Source of the DNA: Rhizobiaceae bacterium | GTDB lineage: Bacteria; Pseudomonadota; Alphaproteobacteria; Rhizobiales; Rhizobiaceae | Direction: 5' to 3' | Length of the DNA: 64,000 bases | Assembly: GCA_029233925.1 (NCBI GenBank) | Contig: JARGOX010000011.1 | Coordinates: 124,001-188,000, forward strand | Part shown: positions 27,728 to 36,209 of the stretch, piece by piece | Layout: each line of letters opens with the position of its first letter | Position numbering within the stretch: position 1 is the first letter of the stretch | Translations under genes and position numbers: made by a program | The notes under the pieces: model-generated | Seen by the model: the letters and a program-made list of their open reading frames with translations, nothing else | What the model was told of the DNA's origin: nothing | Database searches by the model: none

Positions 27728-27759
27728 TGCAGGCCACGACCGACAGGGCGTGACCTGCA
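27728..27759 (+). terminator. Stem-loop after the 5-oxoprolinase gene
   Basis: TGCAGGCCACG (27728-27738) and CGTGACCTGCA (27749-27759) pair with one G-U or mismatch and a 10-base loop. It begins eight bases past the stop codon. The following TTTG is a short U-tract, so termination may be partial. It separates 5-oxoprolinase transcription from the btaAB promoter. Confidence 0.5.
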
Positions 27760-27768
27760 TTTGCCAAT

Positions 27769-27808
27769 GCGTCACACAAGTGTCGTTACCGCGTCACATC
27801 CCTGTCAT
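27769..27808 (+). promoter_or_regulatory. PHO box: four 11-bp PhoB repeats upstream of btaA
   Basis: GCGTCAC, GTGTCGT, GCGTCAC and CTGTCAT start at 27769, 27780, 27791 and 27802, exactly 11 bases apart with 4-base spacers. The PhoB consensus is CTGTCAT-N4-CTGTCAC type repeats with the same spacing; the last unit is perfect. TTATCC at 27818-27823 is a -10 candidate ten bases downstream, the usual distance for PhoB-activated promoters, and ATG 27857 follows. Two PhoB dimers could bind in tandem. Betaine-lipid synthesis is known to be phosphate-starvation induced in rhizobia. Confidence 0.75.
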
Positions 27809-27856
27809 TGCCCGGCCTTATCCGCATCTCATGTGATCTCACGGAGTGCGCGATTC

Positions 27857-29107
27857 ATGTCGGATGCGATGAACGATACAACCATGGCGGTGGGCGGGCG
27901 GCACATCAGCCGCGCTGTGTATCAAAACAAGCTTTTTTCCCGTCAGGGATTGTCCGAACGTGTGTTTGCACGTTTCTTTTCCGGTCTCGTCTATGCGCAG
28001 ATATGGGAAGATCCGCAGATCGATATGGAGGCCATGGCGCTTGGCGAAAGCCATCGCATCGTTACCATTGCCTCCGGTGGCTGCAATATTCTGGCCTATC
28101 TGACCCGCAAACCGGCACATATTGATGCCGTCGACCTGAACAGGGCGCATATTGCACTCAACCGCCTGAAGCTGACAGCCATCGCTCACCTGCCCGGCCA
28201 TGGCGACGTGTTGCGATTTTTCGGCAAAGCTGATCAGCGTTTCAATAGCCAGGCCTATGATCGTTTCATAGCGCCACATCTGGACAGCGCCTCGCGTCGC
28301 TATTGGGAACAGCGCAATTGGCGCGGCAGGCGGCGCGTTGCGGATTTCAACCGGAATTTTTACAAGACCGGGCTGCTGGGATGGTTCATCACGGCCGGAC
28401 ATCTTGTTGCAAGGCTGCACGGAGTCGATCCGTCAGACCTGATGCAGGCGCGCAATCCTCGCGAGCAGCGTCGCTTTTTCGAGGAGAAACTTGCCCCTCT
28501 GTTCGATCGACCGGCGATCCGTTGGGTCACCCGCAGCAAGGCATCGCTTTTCGGACTTGGCATACCCCCTGCACAATATGATGAATTGCTTGCAGCCGGT
28601 GATGGTGCGTCCATGGCGAGTGTCCTGAGCCAGAGACTCGAAAAACTCGCCTGTCACTTCCCGCTGCGCGAAAACTACTTTGCCTGGCAGGCTTTCGCGC
28701 GCCAATACCCCGAACCGGGCACGGCCGCTTTGCCAGCCTATCTGGAAAAGGATCATCACAAAACGATCAGCCAGGGCGCGGCAAATGTCACGGTCCATCA
28801 TTGCAACTTTACGGACCTTTTGACACGAAAGGCCGCAGCCTCGGTGGATCGCTACGTCCTCCTGGATGCCCAGGACTGGATGAATGACAGGCAAATCAAC
28901 GCGCTATGGCAGCAGATCACACGAACCGCCACCCCCGGTGCCCGGGTCATCTTCCGCACGGCAGGTCAAGCCTCCAATCTGGAAGGGCGCCTTTCATCTG
29001 AAATTCTTGGACAATGGCACTACCGTCAGGCGGAATCTCAAGACTATTGTCGCCGGGATCGCTCCGCCATCTATGGCGGTTTTCATCTCTACGTGAAACA
29101 GGCCTGA
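27857..29107 (+). CDS. btaA: Diacylglycerol 3-amino-3-carboxypropyltransferase BtaA (betaine lipid synthesis)
   Basis: Transfers the 3-amino-3-carboxypropyl group of SAM to diacylglycerol, the first step to diacylglyceryl-trimethylhomoserine (DGTS). The 416-residue protein has the BtaA layout: FSGLVYAQIWEDPQIDMEAM, TIASGGCNILAYLTRKPAHI, VDLNRAHIALNRLKL, GIPPAQYDEL and a late FRTAGQ. ACGGAG lies about ten bases before ATG 27857; the open frame continues upstream but crosses the PHO box. Followed directly by btaB (TGATG overlap). Confidence 0.94.
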   Translation: MSDAMNDTTMAVGGRHISRAVYQNKLFSRQGLSERVFARFFSGLVYAQIWEDPQIDMEAMALGESHRIVTIASGGCNILAYLTRKPAHIDAVDLNRAHIALNRLKLTAIAHLPGHGDVLRFFGKADQRFNSQAYDRFIAPHLDSASRRYWEQRNWRGRRRVADFNRNFYKTGLLGWFITAGHLVARLHGVDPSDLMQARNPREQRRFFEEKLAPLFDRPAIRWVTRSKASLFGLGIPPAQYDELLAAGDGASMASVLSQRLEKLACHFPLRENYFAWQAFARQYPEPGTAALPAYLEKDHHKTISQGAANVTVHHCNFTDLLTRKAAASVDRYVLLDAQDWMNDRQINALWQQITRTATPGARVIFRTAGQASNLEGRLSSEILGQWHYRQAESQDYCRRDRSAIYGGFHLYVKQA

Positions 29108-29742
29108 TGAGCGTGACCACCCATGCTGCACAGATGGATGGAATGTACCGCCGTCAGAAACACATCTATGACCTGACCCGGAAATACTACCTTCTCGGGC
29201 GTGACCACATGATCAGGCATCTGGAGGTTCCCATCGGCGGCCATGTTCTTGAACTGGGTTGCGGAACCGGTCGCAATCTCCTGCTTGCCAACCGCCACTA
29301 CCCTGAAGCCCATTTCCATGGACTGGATATTTCACGCGAAATGCTCGACACGGCAAAAAAATTGGCTGAACGGGCACAATTGGACCTCACACTTGCCGTC
29401 GGCGATGCGTCATCATTCGACGCAGCCCTGCTTTTTCCACAAATCCGTTTTGATCGTATTTTCATTTCCTATGCCCTGTCGATGATTCCGGCCTGGGAGG
29501 CAACTATAACCAATGCTCTGTCCATGCTGAATCATGGAGGTTCACTCCACATCGTCGATTTCGGTCAACAGGAAAGACTGCCCGCCTGGTTCAAGGCAGG
29601 CCTTTTTGCCTGGCTGGAGCGTTTCCAGGTGTATCCGCGCCAGCAACTGTTTGACCATATGCGCAGCCAGGCCGCCACTCAAATCAAGGTTGAATCATTG
29701 TTTCGCGGCTATGCCTGGCACACAATGGTAAAAACCACGTGA
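29107..29742 (+). CDS. btaB: N-methyltransferase BtaB (DGTS synthesis)
   Basis: Adds three methyl groups from SAM to the homoserine lipid made by BtaA. The 211-residue protein starts with MDGMYRRQKHIYDLTRKYYL and has a class I methyltransferase core: VLELGCGTGRNLLL (SAM loop), FHGLDISREML and FDRIFISYALSMI. ATG 29107 overlaps the btaA stop by one base. Together the pair replaces phospholipids by a phosphorus-free betaine lipid. Confidence 0.94.
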   Translation: MSVTTHAAQMDGMYRRQKHIYDLTRKYYLLGRDHMIRHLEVPIGGHVLELGCGTGRNLLLANRHYPEAHFHGLDISREMLDTAKKLAERAQLDLTLAVGDASSFDAALLFPQIRFDRIFISYALSMIPAWEATITNALSMLNHGGSLHIVDFGQQERLPAWFKAGLFAWLERFQVYPRQQLFDHMRSQAATQIKVESLFRGYAWHTMVKTT

Positions 29743-29829
29743 TCCGGACTTGACAGGGTGTTTCCTTATCGCCGTATTTTGCGTTAGAACACAGCGAAAC
29801 GATGTTCATCTGATTCGGACCGGTTCACC

Positions 29830-30606
29830 ATGTCTCCCCTCGGGCTCGCCCTGCTTCCCCTATTATTGCTGTTTGTGTCCTGCACGACATCTGATCTTGG
29901 CCTGGAGCCTCTGGCTTCGCCATCGCGCTATGGCGATACCGACCCGCAATATTTTGGCAGCAAACACCCGGCAAAGCACCCCATTCACGGTATCGATGTT
30001 TCCAAATGGCAGGGCGATATCGACTGGCGCAAACTGCGCAAGGGCGGCATTGAATTTGCCTACATCAAATCGACAGAAGGCGGCGATCATACGGACGACC
30101 GTTTCCTCGACTACTGGAATGGAGCCAAGAGGGCCGGTGTTCCGCGCGGTGCCTATCATTTTTATTATTTTTGTCGCACCGCCAAGGAACAGGCCGCCTG
30201 GTTCATCGCCAATACGCCCAAAGAGCGCTCGGCGCTTCCACCGGTCCTCGATATCGAGTGGAACCATCAATCGCGAAGCTGCAAATCACGCCCCGAGCCT
30301 GCCACGATCCGCAGCGAGATGAGCGAATTCCTGCGGCTGGTTCAGGCCCATTTCGGCAAGAGGCCGATCATCTACACAACAGTTGATTTCCATGAGGAAA
30401 ATCTGAAAGGATATTTCCGCAATTATGGATTTTGGGTCAGGTCCGTCGCCGATCATCCGGATGTCACCTATCCAAAACGCAATTGGCATTTCTGGCAATA
30501 TACCGGTACGGGCCAGGTGCCCGGCATAAAAGGCGACACGGATATCAATGTTTTTGTCGGCGGAAAGTCGGAATGGAAAAAATGGTTGAGAAAAAGCCAG
30601 CAATAG
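29830..30606 (+). CDS. GH25 lysozyme-type muramidase, lipoprotein
   Basis: Muramidase of the GH25 family (258 residues). A short hydrophobic leader ends in a lipobox-like FVSC (Cys18), so it is probably a lipoprotein. The barrel starts at HGIDVSKWQGDIDW (first catalytic Asp region), continues with FAYIKSTEGG, GAYHFYYFC, and PVLDIEWN with the DxE pair, and ends with WQYTGTGQVPGIKGDTDINVF. Six-blade details aside, the DxE and WQY motifs fix the family. A TTGACA at 29750-29755 with a weak GTATTT about 18 nt later may be its promoter. Followed after eight bases by an MltB-like enzyme. Confidence 0.9.
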   Translation: MSPLGLALLPLLLLFVSCTTSDLGLEPLASPSRYGDTDPQYFGSKHPAKHPIHGIDVSKWQGDIDWRKLRKGGIEFAYIKSTEGGDHTDDRFLDYWNGAKRAGVPRGAYHFYYFCRTAKEQAAWFIANTPKERSALPPVLDIEWNHQSRSCKSRPEPATIRSEMSEFLRLVQAHFGKRPIIYTTVDFHEENLKGYFRNYGFWVRSVADHPDVTYPKRNWHFWQYTGTGQVPGIKGDTDINVFVGGKSEWKKWLRKSQQ

Positions 30607-30614
30607 GGAAACCA

Positions 30615-31811
30615 ATGAAAAATTTGATCTCGCGAACGGCCCTTTTCATCTTGGGCGCTGCCGCTCTGGCGGTCAGTTCACCGGCCAATGCGGCCGCATG
30701 TGGTGGTGACCTCGGACAGTTTTTGGCCGGAGTGAGAAGCGAAGCGGTCGCCGGTGGCATGCCGGAAGCCGCGGCCAGAAGCGCACTTTCATCTGCCCGG
30801 ATCGACCCCAAGGTTCTGCGCAGCGATCAGGCGCAGGGCATTTTCAAGATGACCTTTATTGAATTTTCCAAACGCATCATCAGTGCCAACCGGCTCAAGC
30901 AGGGTGACGTCAATCTCAAAAAATACGCCTCTGTCTTTGCACGTGCCAGAAATGAATATGGCGTACCGGGTGCCGTGATCGCCGCGTTCTGGGGACTTGA
31001 AACCGACTTTGGCGCCGTTCAGGGTGACTTCAACACCATGAACGCGCTGGTTACCCTCGCCCATGATTGCCGCCGGCCGGAACTCTTTCGGCCGCAATTG
31101 CTGGCCGCAATGAAAATGGCGCAACACGGAGACCTTGACCCGGCACGCACAACCGGGGCCTGGGCCGGTGAAATCGGGCAGGTTCAGATGCTGCCGGTCG
31201 ACATCATCCGCTTTGGCGTCGATGGCGATGGCGATGGTCACGTCAAACTGAAAACCAGCGCACCTGACGCCATTTTGACCGCCGCCAATTTTATTCGCTA
31301 TCTCGGCTGGCAAGCCGGTCAGCCATGGATGCAGGAAGTGGAGGTTCCCGATAACCTTGCCTGGGAGCAGTCAGGGCTCGGAAAGCCGCTTTCGGTCTCT
31401 CAATGGGCATCTCAGGGTGTCCGCGCCCGTCACGGGGCACTGCCCTCCGGTGCGCTGCAGGCTGAACTGGTGCTGCCTCAGGGACGCAAGGGACCAGCCT
31501 TCCTCACCTACCCCAATTTTGCCATCTATCTTGAGTGGAACAAGTCATTCATTTACACGACGAGTGCCGCCTATTTTGCAACGCGCCTTGCAGGTGCCGG
31601 TCGTTACGATGATGGCAATCCGGAGCCGGGCCTGTCCGACGCACAGATGAAAAGGCTGCAGTCAATCCTTGCAAACAAAGGTTACGACGTCGGTGAAATC
31701 GACGGAATCCTGGGCTCGGGGACACGCGGAGCCGTTCAACAGGAACAAATCCGTCTGGGCCTTCCAGCTGACGCCTGGCCAACGCCGCAACTGCTTTCAC
31801 GCCTACAGTAA
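30615..31811 (+). CDS. Lytic murein transglycosylase, MltB-type, with peptidoglycan-binding domain
   Basis: Periplasmic glycan-strand cleaving enzyme of 398 residues. Signal peptide ending near SSPANA, then an SLT_2 domain: NEYGVPGAVIAAFWGLETDFGA (catalytic Glu in LETDFG), NTMNALVTLAHDCRRPELF, WAGEIGQVQMLP and DAILTAANFIRYLGWQ, and a C-terminal PG_binding_1 domain (about 340-398, SDAQMKRLQSILANKGYDVG). AGGGAA is five bases before ATG 30615. It probably forms an operon with the GH25 gene; both would act on peptidoglycan outside the cytoplasm. Confidence 0.92.
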   Translation: MKNLISRTALFILGAAALAVSSPANAAACGGDLGQFLAGVRSEAVAGGMPEAAARSALSSARIDPKVLRSDQAQGIFKMTFIEFSKRIISANRLKQGDVNLKKYASVFARARNEYGVPGAVIAAFWGLETDFGAVQGDFNTMNALVTLAHDCRRPELFRPQLLAAMKMAQHGDLDPARTTGAWAGEIGQVQMLPVDIIRFGVDGDGDGHVKLKTSAPDAILTAANFIRYLGWQAGQPWMQEVEVPDNLAWEQSGLGKPLSVSQWASQGVRARHGALPSGALQAELVLPQGRKGPAFLTYPNFAIYLEWNKSFIYTTSAAYFATRLAGAGRYDDGNPEPGLSDAQMKRLQSILANKGYDVGEIDGILGSGTRGAVQQEQIRLGLPADAWPTPQLLSRLQ

Positions 31812-31834
31812 AAACGCCTGATCCGGGGGTGATG

Positions 31835-31859
31835 CAGCCTGCCTCCCATTGGCAGGCTG
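31835..31859. terminator. Stem-loop between convergent genes
   Basis: CAGCCTGCC (31835-31843) and GGCAGGCTG (31851-31859) form a perfect 9-bp stem with a TCCCATT loop, between the ends of the transglycosylase (+) and antiporter (-) genes. Neither side has a long T-run, so it may act as a weak bidirectional terminator. Confidence 0.5.
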
Positions 31860-33305
31860 TCACTCTTTCACAGTATCCGCCTGCTCTTTGTTTGGCGCTG
31901 ATATATCATCGATCACGCCACCTGCATCCTCTGTACCACTGGCTTCCACTTCGCCTTCTGCCTCCTGTTTGGCCATTTTTTCGACGCGCCGATGGTATAC
32001 GGCAAGCCGGACAGCGCGATAACGCACCCGCGTATGAAACACGGTACGGCCAATGGCCTGCCGGCCACGCTGAACCTCCTCGATTTCAGTGGAGTAGGCC
32101 TCCAGTATCGCTTCCCTATAGGTGGTCAGGCCGGCGCTTGCGACCCGTTCCACCCGGTGCATCAGGCTTGTCCATATTGGTGAAATCAACAATGAAATGG
32201 CGGTCACCGCAATGGCCAGACGATAGGCATCACCGCTCAAGGCCGAGGCACTCAATCCGGCGGCAGCAAGCACAAAGGAAAACTCGCCAATCTGCGCCAT
32301 CGACAGGCCCGCAATCAGCGCTGTCTGATGGCTCGATCCGGTCAGCCTGAGCAGGGCAATATTGAGCGCCGATTTTGCCGCAATGACACCCAGGGAGGCC
32401 GCAATCACCAGCCAGAGATTATCCCAGATGAAATGCAGATCCATCAACAGGCCAATCGACAGGAAGAACATGACGAGCAGCACGCTCTGTATCGGTTCGA
32501 TGATGGGAATGACACGGCTGCGCAGCGTCGAATTGCCAATCAATATGCCGGCCACAAAGGCACCATAGACCGGTGACAGGCCCGCCACACCCGAGATGGC
32601 TGCTGCTGAAAAACAAAGGGCCAGGGCGCCCAATGCCAAAATTTCAACATTGTTTTCAATCTGTTCGGCATAGGGAACACGCAATTTACCCCTTTGGCCC
32701 AACCACCAAAGCAGTCCACCCAGCAGAGACACAGACAGCACGATCTTGATGCTGATCGACCAGACATTGATATTGTCTCCGCCGAAACTGGTGACAAATA
32801 TCAGCATCGGCACAACAGCCAGATCCTGCGCAATCAGCACACCGACAGCGATCCGTCCTTCTTCACCCCGCAAGACGCCCATATCGTCCAGCATTTTCAT
32901 TGCAACGACAGTGCTGGACATGGCGATGATGAAACCCAGAATGACGGATTCCGCCAGACCGATACCCAGACCCATTCCAATCAGAACAGCGACAATAAGC
33001 GCTGCGCAAATTTGCCCGCTGGCGACCAGAACGGCCTGTTTCAATGTCAGTACAAAGGCTTTCAGGGACAGTTCCATGCCGATGAAAAACAGCAGAACCA
33101 GAACACCCATTTCCGCCAGTTGATTGACGTTCTCGGAATTGGCAATCACCCCAAATCCGGTCGGCCCAAGCGCAACACCGGCCAGAATAAAGCCGACAAG
33201 CGGCGGCAAACGCAATCGAATGAGCCCCAGCCCCAAAATGCTGGCAATCGCAACCACAAAGGCAATATCACTGAGCGCCGCCCCATGTGCAGCCGTCTCG
33301 GTCAT
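31860..33305 (-). CDS. CPA2-family cation/proton antiporter (KefB/RosB-like), no TrkA-N domain
   Basis: Inner-membrane K+ or Na+/H+ antiporter of about 481 residues when read from ATG 33305. About 12 membrane segments with GLIRLRLPPLVGFILAGVALGP, EMGVLVLLFFIGMELSL, AMSSTVVAMKMLDDMG, and VGVLIAQDLAVVPML, the Na_H_Exchanger hallmark. The cytoplasmic C-terminus (about 390-481) is charged with an acidic tail and has no TrkA-N (NAD-binding) domain, unlike E. coli KefB/C. Upstream in-frame codons before 33305 are rich in Arg and not family-like. Confidence 0.88.
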   Translation of the reverse strand: MTETAAHGAALSDIAFVVAIASILGLGLIRLRLPPLVGFILAGVALGPTGFGVIANSENVNQLAEMGVLVLLFFIGMELSLKAFVLTLKQAVLVASGQICAALIVAVLIGMGLGIGLAESVILGFIIAMSSTVVAMKMLDDMGVLRGEEGRIAVGVLIAQDLAVVPMLIFVTSFGGDNINVWSISIKIVLSVSLLGGLLWWLGQRGKLRVPYAEQIENNVEILALGALALCFSAAAISGVAGLSPVYGAFVAGILIGNSTLRSRVIPIIEPIQSVLLVMFFLSIGLLMDLHFIWDNLWLVIAASLGVIAAKSALNIALLRLTGSSHQTALIAGLSMAQIGEFSFVLAAAGLSASALSGDAYRLAIAVTAISLLISPIWTSLMHRVERVASAGLTTYREAILEAYSTEIEEVQRGRQAIGRTVFHTRVRYRAVRLAVYHRRVEKMAKQEAEGEVEASGTEDAGGVIDDISAPNKEQADTVKE

Positions 33306-33428
33306 TGCTGTATGAACAGAATCTTCCAGTGAAATTCTCCTGCGCCTTCGACCGGCTGATTCTCGCACGGTCCCCTGTCGCCCGCAAGGGTTGAGACACA
33401 ATGATTATCAGGCCTTTGGTCGATGATT

Positions 33429-33689
33429 TCACACCCGGTCGAAATCATCCTTGTCGGTGGGCAGCAGCAGGACGGCTGTGGTCAGATAGGCAAATGCGAA
33501 GGTGATGCCGAAGGAAAAAAACATGATGAAAAGCGCCGTCACGACATGGCGTGAGTGCAAGACAAGGCTGCCAAATCCGTTCAGGTCAAAATAGACGACG
33601 CCACAGGCAATCACCCAGCCAATGACCATTCCGATCAGGCTGTTCTTCAGGACGAATTGAATAAGTTTCGGCATTTTTGCCCGTTTCAT
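33429..33689 (-). CDS. Small two-span membrane protein (DUF2798-like)
   Basis: About 86 residues from ATG 33689, with AGGA seven bases upstream. It has a basic N-terminus and two hydrophobic segments (about 18-35 and 55-77), the usual layout of small DUF2798-type proteins of unknown role (KNSLIGMVIGW, then VVTALFIMFFSFG). The frame extends upstream to 33776 but without similarity. Function unknown. Confidence 0.65.
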   Translation of the reverse strand: MKRAKMPKLIQFVLKNSLIGMVIGWVIACGVVYFDLNGFGSLVLHSRHVVTALFIMFFSFGITFAFAYLTTAVLLLPTDKDDFDRV

Positions 33690-33877
33690 CTCTTTGTCCT
33701 GTCGATGGATCACAATCAACGCCAAGCTGCGCCGTGCGTCAGGCACAACTCCAATTCTATCGCGTTCAATGACCATCTGTCACTGCTACAGATTGTCCGC
33801 CCGGTTTAGCAACAAACGGATGGTTCAAGTGTGACAAGCCTGTATCGAATGCTGCAGCAAGCCTGTAGGGAGTTCAG

Positions 33878-34795
33878 ATGGACAAGAACAACAATGTGAT
33901 TTCAATCATGACATGGGTCCTTTTGCTCACCCTCGGACTGCTTTGGGGCGGATCATTCTTCTTTGCCCGTATGGCAGTCGAACATGTCCCTCCCTTGACC
34001 CTTGTTTTTCTGCGGGTCTTTCTGGCAGCTGTCGCTTTACATCTCTACCTGCGCGGCAAGAGAGATCTTTACACCATCCTTGCACAACGGTGGCGCGCCT
34101 TTCTGATGCTGGGACTCTTGAACAATGCCATCCCCTTTACGCTGCTATTTTTCGGGCAAAGGCAAATGGGTGCGGGCCTGGCATCAATTCTCAATGCCAC
34201 GACACCAATATGGACGGTGATCATTGCCAATATGGTGACCGATGATGAAAAGATGACCGTGCCGAAAATTGTCGGCTGCCTGCTTGGACTTGCCGGAATG
34301 CTGCTGCTGATCGGGCCGTCTGCCATCAGCGGCTTTGGTGCACCGGTATGGGCGCAGTTGGCCATCATTCTTGCCGCCATTTCCTATGGCTTTGCGGTGA
34401 TCTACGCCAAACGGTTCAAGGGCACGCCACCGGTGGTGACCGCGACCGGTCAATTGACAGCATCGTCGCTGATCATGCTGCCCGTCATATTGCTTTTGGA
34501 TCAGCCCTGGACACTCGAAATGCCGCCTGTGCGCATCCTGTTGGTGATCCTGTCTCTGGCGGTGCTGTCCACCTCCATTGCCTATATTCTGTACTTCAGG
34601 ATCGTCAGTTCTGCAGGCGCCACCAATGCATCACTGGTAACATTGCTGGTGCCTCCAAGCGCCATCCTTCTTGGCGTTATCTTCCTGGGTGAACGCATGA
34701 CATTGCTGTCCCTGGGTGGGTTGGCACTCATTGGCCTGGGTTTGCTGACCATCGACGGACGTTTGCTAAAATTTCTGAATATCCATAGAATTTAA
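33878..34795 (+). CDS. DMT superfamily (EamA) transporter
   Basis: Inner-membrane exporter-like protein of 305 residues with ten hydrophobic segments in two EamA repeats (LLWGGSFFFARMAVEHVPPL at the first; ISYGFAVIYAKRFKG and LVPPSAILLGVIFLGERMT in the second). TAGGGAG lies upstream of ATG 33878. Substrate unknown. It is not closely similar by eye to the other EamA protein at 23.1 kb. Confidence 0.88.
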   Translation: MDKNNNVISIMTWVLLLTLGLLWGGSFFFARMAVEHVPPLTLVFLRVFLAAVALHLYLRGKRDLYTILAQRWRAFLMLGLLNNAIPFTLLFFGQRQMGAGLASILNATTPIWTVIIANMVTDDEKMTVPKIVGCLLGLAGMLLLIGPSAISGFGAPVWAQLAIILAAISYGFAVIYAKRFKGTPPVVTATGQLTASSLIMLPVILLLDQPWTLEMPPVRILLVILSLAVLSTSIAYILYFRIVSSAGATNASLVTLLVPPSAILLGVIFLGERMTLLSLGGLALIGLGLLTIDGRLLKFLNIHRI

Positions 34796-35088
34796 TAGGT
34801 TAGGAGATCAAAACATACCGAATCACTGCCTCGCCACATAGACCATGGTGAGCACTGAGATTTCGCCATGTTCCTGCCATATTTGCAGTTTTTGCACCCG
34901 CATCATGAGGCCCATTTCGATATTTTTTTGATTTTTCCGGCACCGGACTAAGTCGATGGAATTCAGGGACTTATAGAGGCGTCATTGATCCAGGGTAACG
35001 GTATATGCGGCACTGCAACATCTATTTTGCTTCCCTATCGTGGCAAAAAAAGAATACCATTTGGTCGTTAACCTGAAGGAGCTCAGAT

Positions 35089-35166
35089 ATGGGACTAGTG
35101 CGTTCGCTCAATGTCCTGGTGATCAGTGCAGCGTTTTTGTTCATCGCAATCATGCTCTTCCTCTAG
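35089..35166 (+). CDS. 25-residue single-span membrane microprotein
   Basis: ATG 35089 opens a 25-codon frame ending TAG at 35164-35166. It is preceded by AAGGAG with seven bases spacing, one of the best Shine-Dalgarno sequences in the window. The product has a short N-terminus (MGLVRSLN) with one Arg and a continuous hydrophobic stretch from residue 9 to 25, so it would span the inner membrane. A hairpin terminator follows 50 bases later. The 293 bases before it (34796-35088) hold no other gene I can support. Function unknown. Confidence 0.65.
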   Translation: MGLVRSLNVLVISAAFLFIAIMLFL

Positions 35167-35216
35167 TGCAGGATTGACGGGCATCCGGTCGGGCGACCGG
35201 TAGAAATCAAACAAAT

Positions 35217-35240
35217 CGGGGATGGTCATGGCCATCCCCG
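35217..35240 (+). terminator. Rho-independent terminator after the microprotein
   Basis: CGGGGATGG (35217-35225) and CCATCCCCG (35232-35240) form a perfect 9-bp stem with loop TCATGG, followed by TTCTGGTTTT. It may also end transcription of the convergent esterase gene, whose stop is 30 bases further. Confidence 0.65.
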
Positions 35241-35269
35241 TTCTGGTTTTCAGAGTGCCACAGCACGTC

Positions 35270-36124
35270 TTATCCGGAAATGCCGCGTAAAATCTCAGCC
35301 AATGCCTCGGGTTGCGAGAGAAAGGCTGAATGGCTGCTTTTGAGATCGTGCACCATTGTCTTTCCGCCGATCGCGCTGTCCATGCTTTCAATCATCATAT
35401 TCTGGCCGTCTGCGGTAATCGCCCGATCCTCCAGACAGCGGATATAATGTCGTGGCACCGTGCCGAATTTGGCCGCAGTCACCGGGCTCGGTGTTACGGC
35501 AACAGAGACCGGCTCATCACAATGCAGCGATTTTATAAAGGCGCCGAATTCCGCATCATCAACATCTTCATAAAAGGCGCTTTTGAGCACCTGCAGATAG
35601 GCCGGATCACCGGAGGCTACATTGATCCGCAATGCGCCAACCTGTTCCGGGTCAGCCATAAATAATTGCGGTACAAGAGCCTGTGCCATTTTGGCATCCT
35701 GGATAACCGCAATGGCCGGCAATCCCGGCGCCAGCATGAAAGCCGTGAGATAGACGACCGCATGCAGCAGTTCAGGCACGGCCTCCGCCACCGGTGAGAT
35801 GGTAACACCGCCCATGGAGTGGCCCACCAGAACCACTTTGCGCGTCCCCCCCTCAGAGGCTTGCCTGACGAGATCAACAATGGCTGCTGTGCGCTCGTCC
35901 TGTGTCACGACAGCATTGGGCGATGGCTCAGTGGAAAAGGGCATCGGATCGAAGGGTTGCTGGTCGAATGCATCAGGACTTTGGGCATTTTTCCCGGCCC
36001 CGGGAAGCGATGGTGCATGGACCTTGTAGCCGGCCTCACGCAACAGCGGGACAAGCTTGTGCCATGAGTGCCCGGCGTGCCAGGCCCCGTGAATCAAAAC
36101 AAATGCAGGTTTATTGCTGGACAT
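35270..36124 (-). CDS. Alpha/beta hydrolase (methyl-esterase / EstC-like)
   Basis: Esterase-like enzyme of 284 residues: oxyanion-hole motif VLIHGAWHAGHSW, nucleophile elbow VLVGHSMGGV (Ser in GHSMG), a cap with FYEDVDDAEF, and a C-terminal catalytic His in HDLKSSHSAFLSQPEAL. The HGAWHGxxxW opening and late SHSAFLSQP are like plant MES/hydroxynitrile-lyase type hydrolases, which in bacteria act on small esters or as self-standing esterases. Divergent from an AraC regulator that may control it. Confidence 0.82.
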   Translation of the reverse strand: MSSNKPAFVLIHGAWHAGHSWHKLVPLLREAGYKVHAPSLPGAGKNAQSPDAFDQQPFDPMPFSTEPSPNAVVTQDERTAAIVDLVRQASEGGTRKVVLVGHSMGGVTISPVAEAVPELLHAVVYLTAFMLAPGLPAIAVIQDAKMAQALVPQLFMADPEQVGALRINVASGDPAYLQVLKSAFYEDVDDAEFGAFIKSLHCDEPVSVAVTPSPVTAAKFGTVPRHYIRCLEDRAITADGQNMMIESMDSAIGGKTMVHDLKSSHSAFLSQPEALAEILRGISG

Positions 36125-36209
36125 GCTCGCCTCCCTTGCGCAGTCTGAAATCAGGGTCAGACTCTAATGCAAAGACCACATGGGAAATACTGTCTGGAGA
36201 TGAAGTTTC

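Noticed and set aside
34868-34951. 27-codon ORF beginning at ATG 34868
   Set aside because: No Shine-Dalgarno sequence, low hydrophobic pattern and no terminator, in contrast to the nearby 35089 frame.
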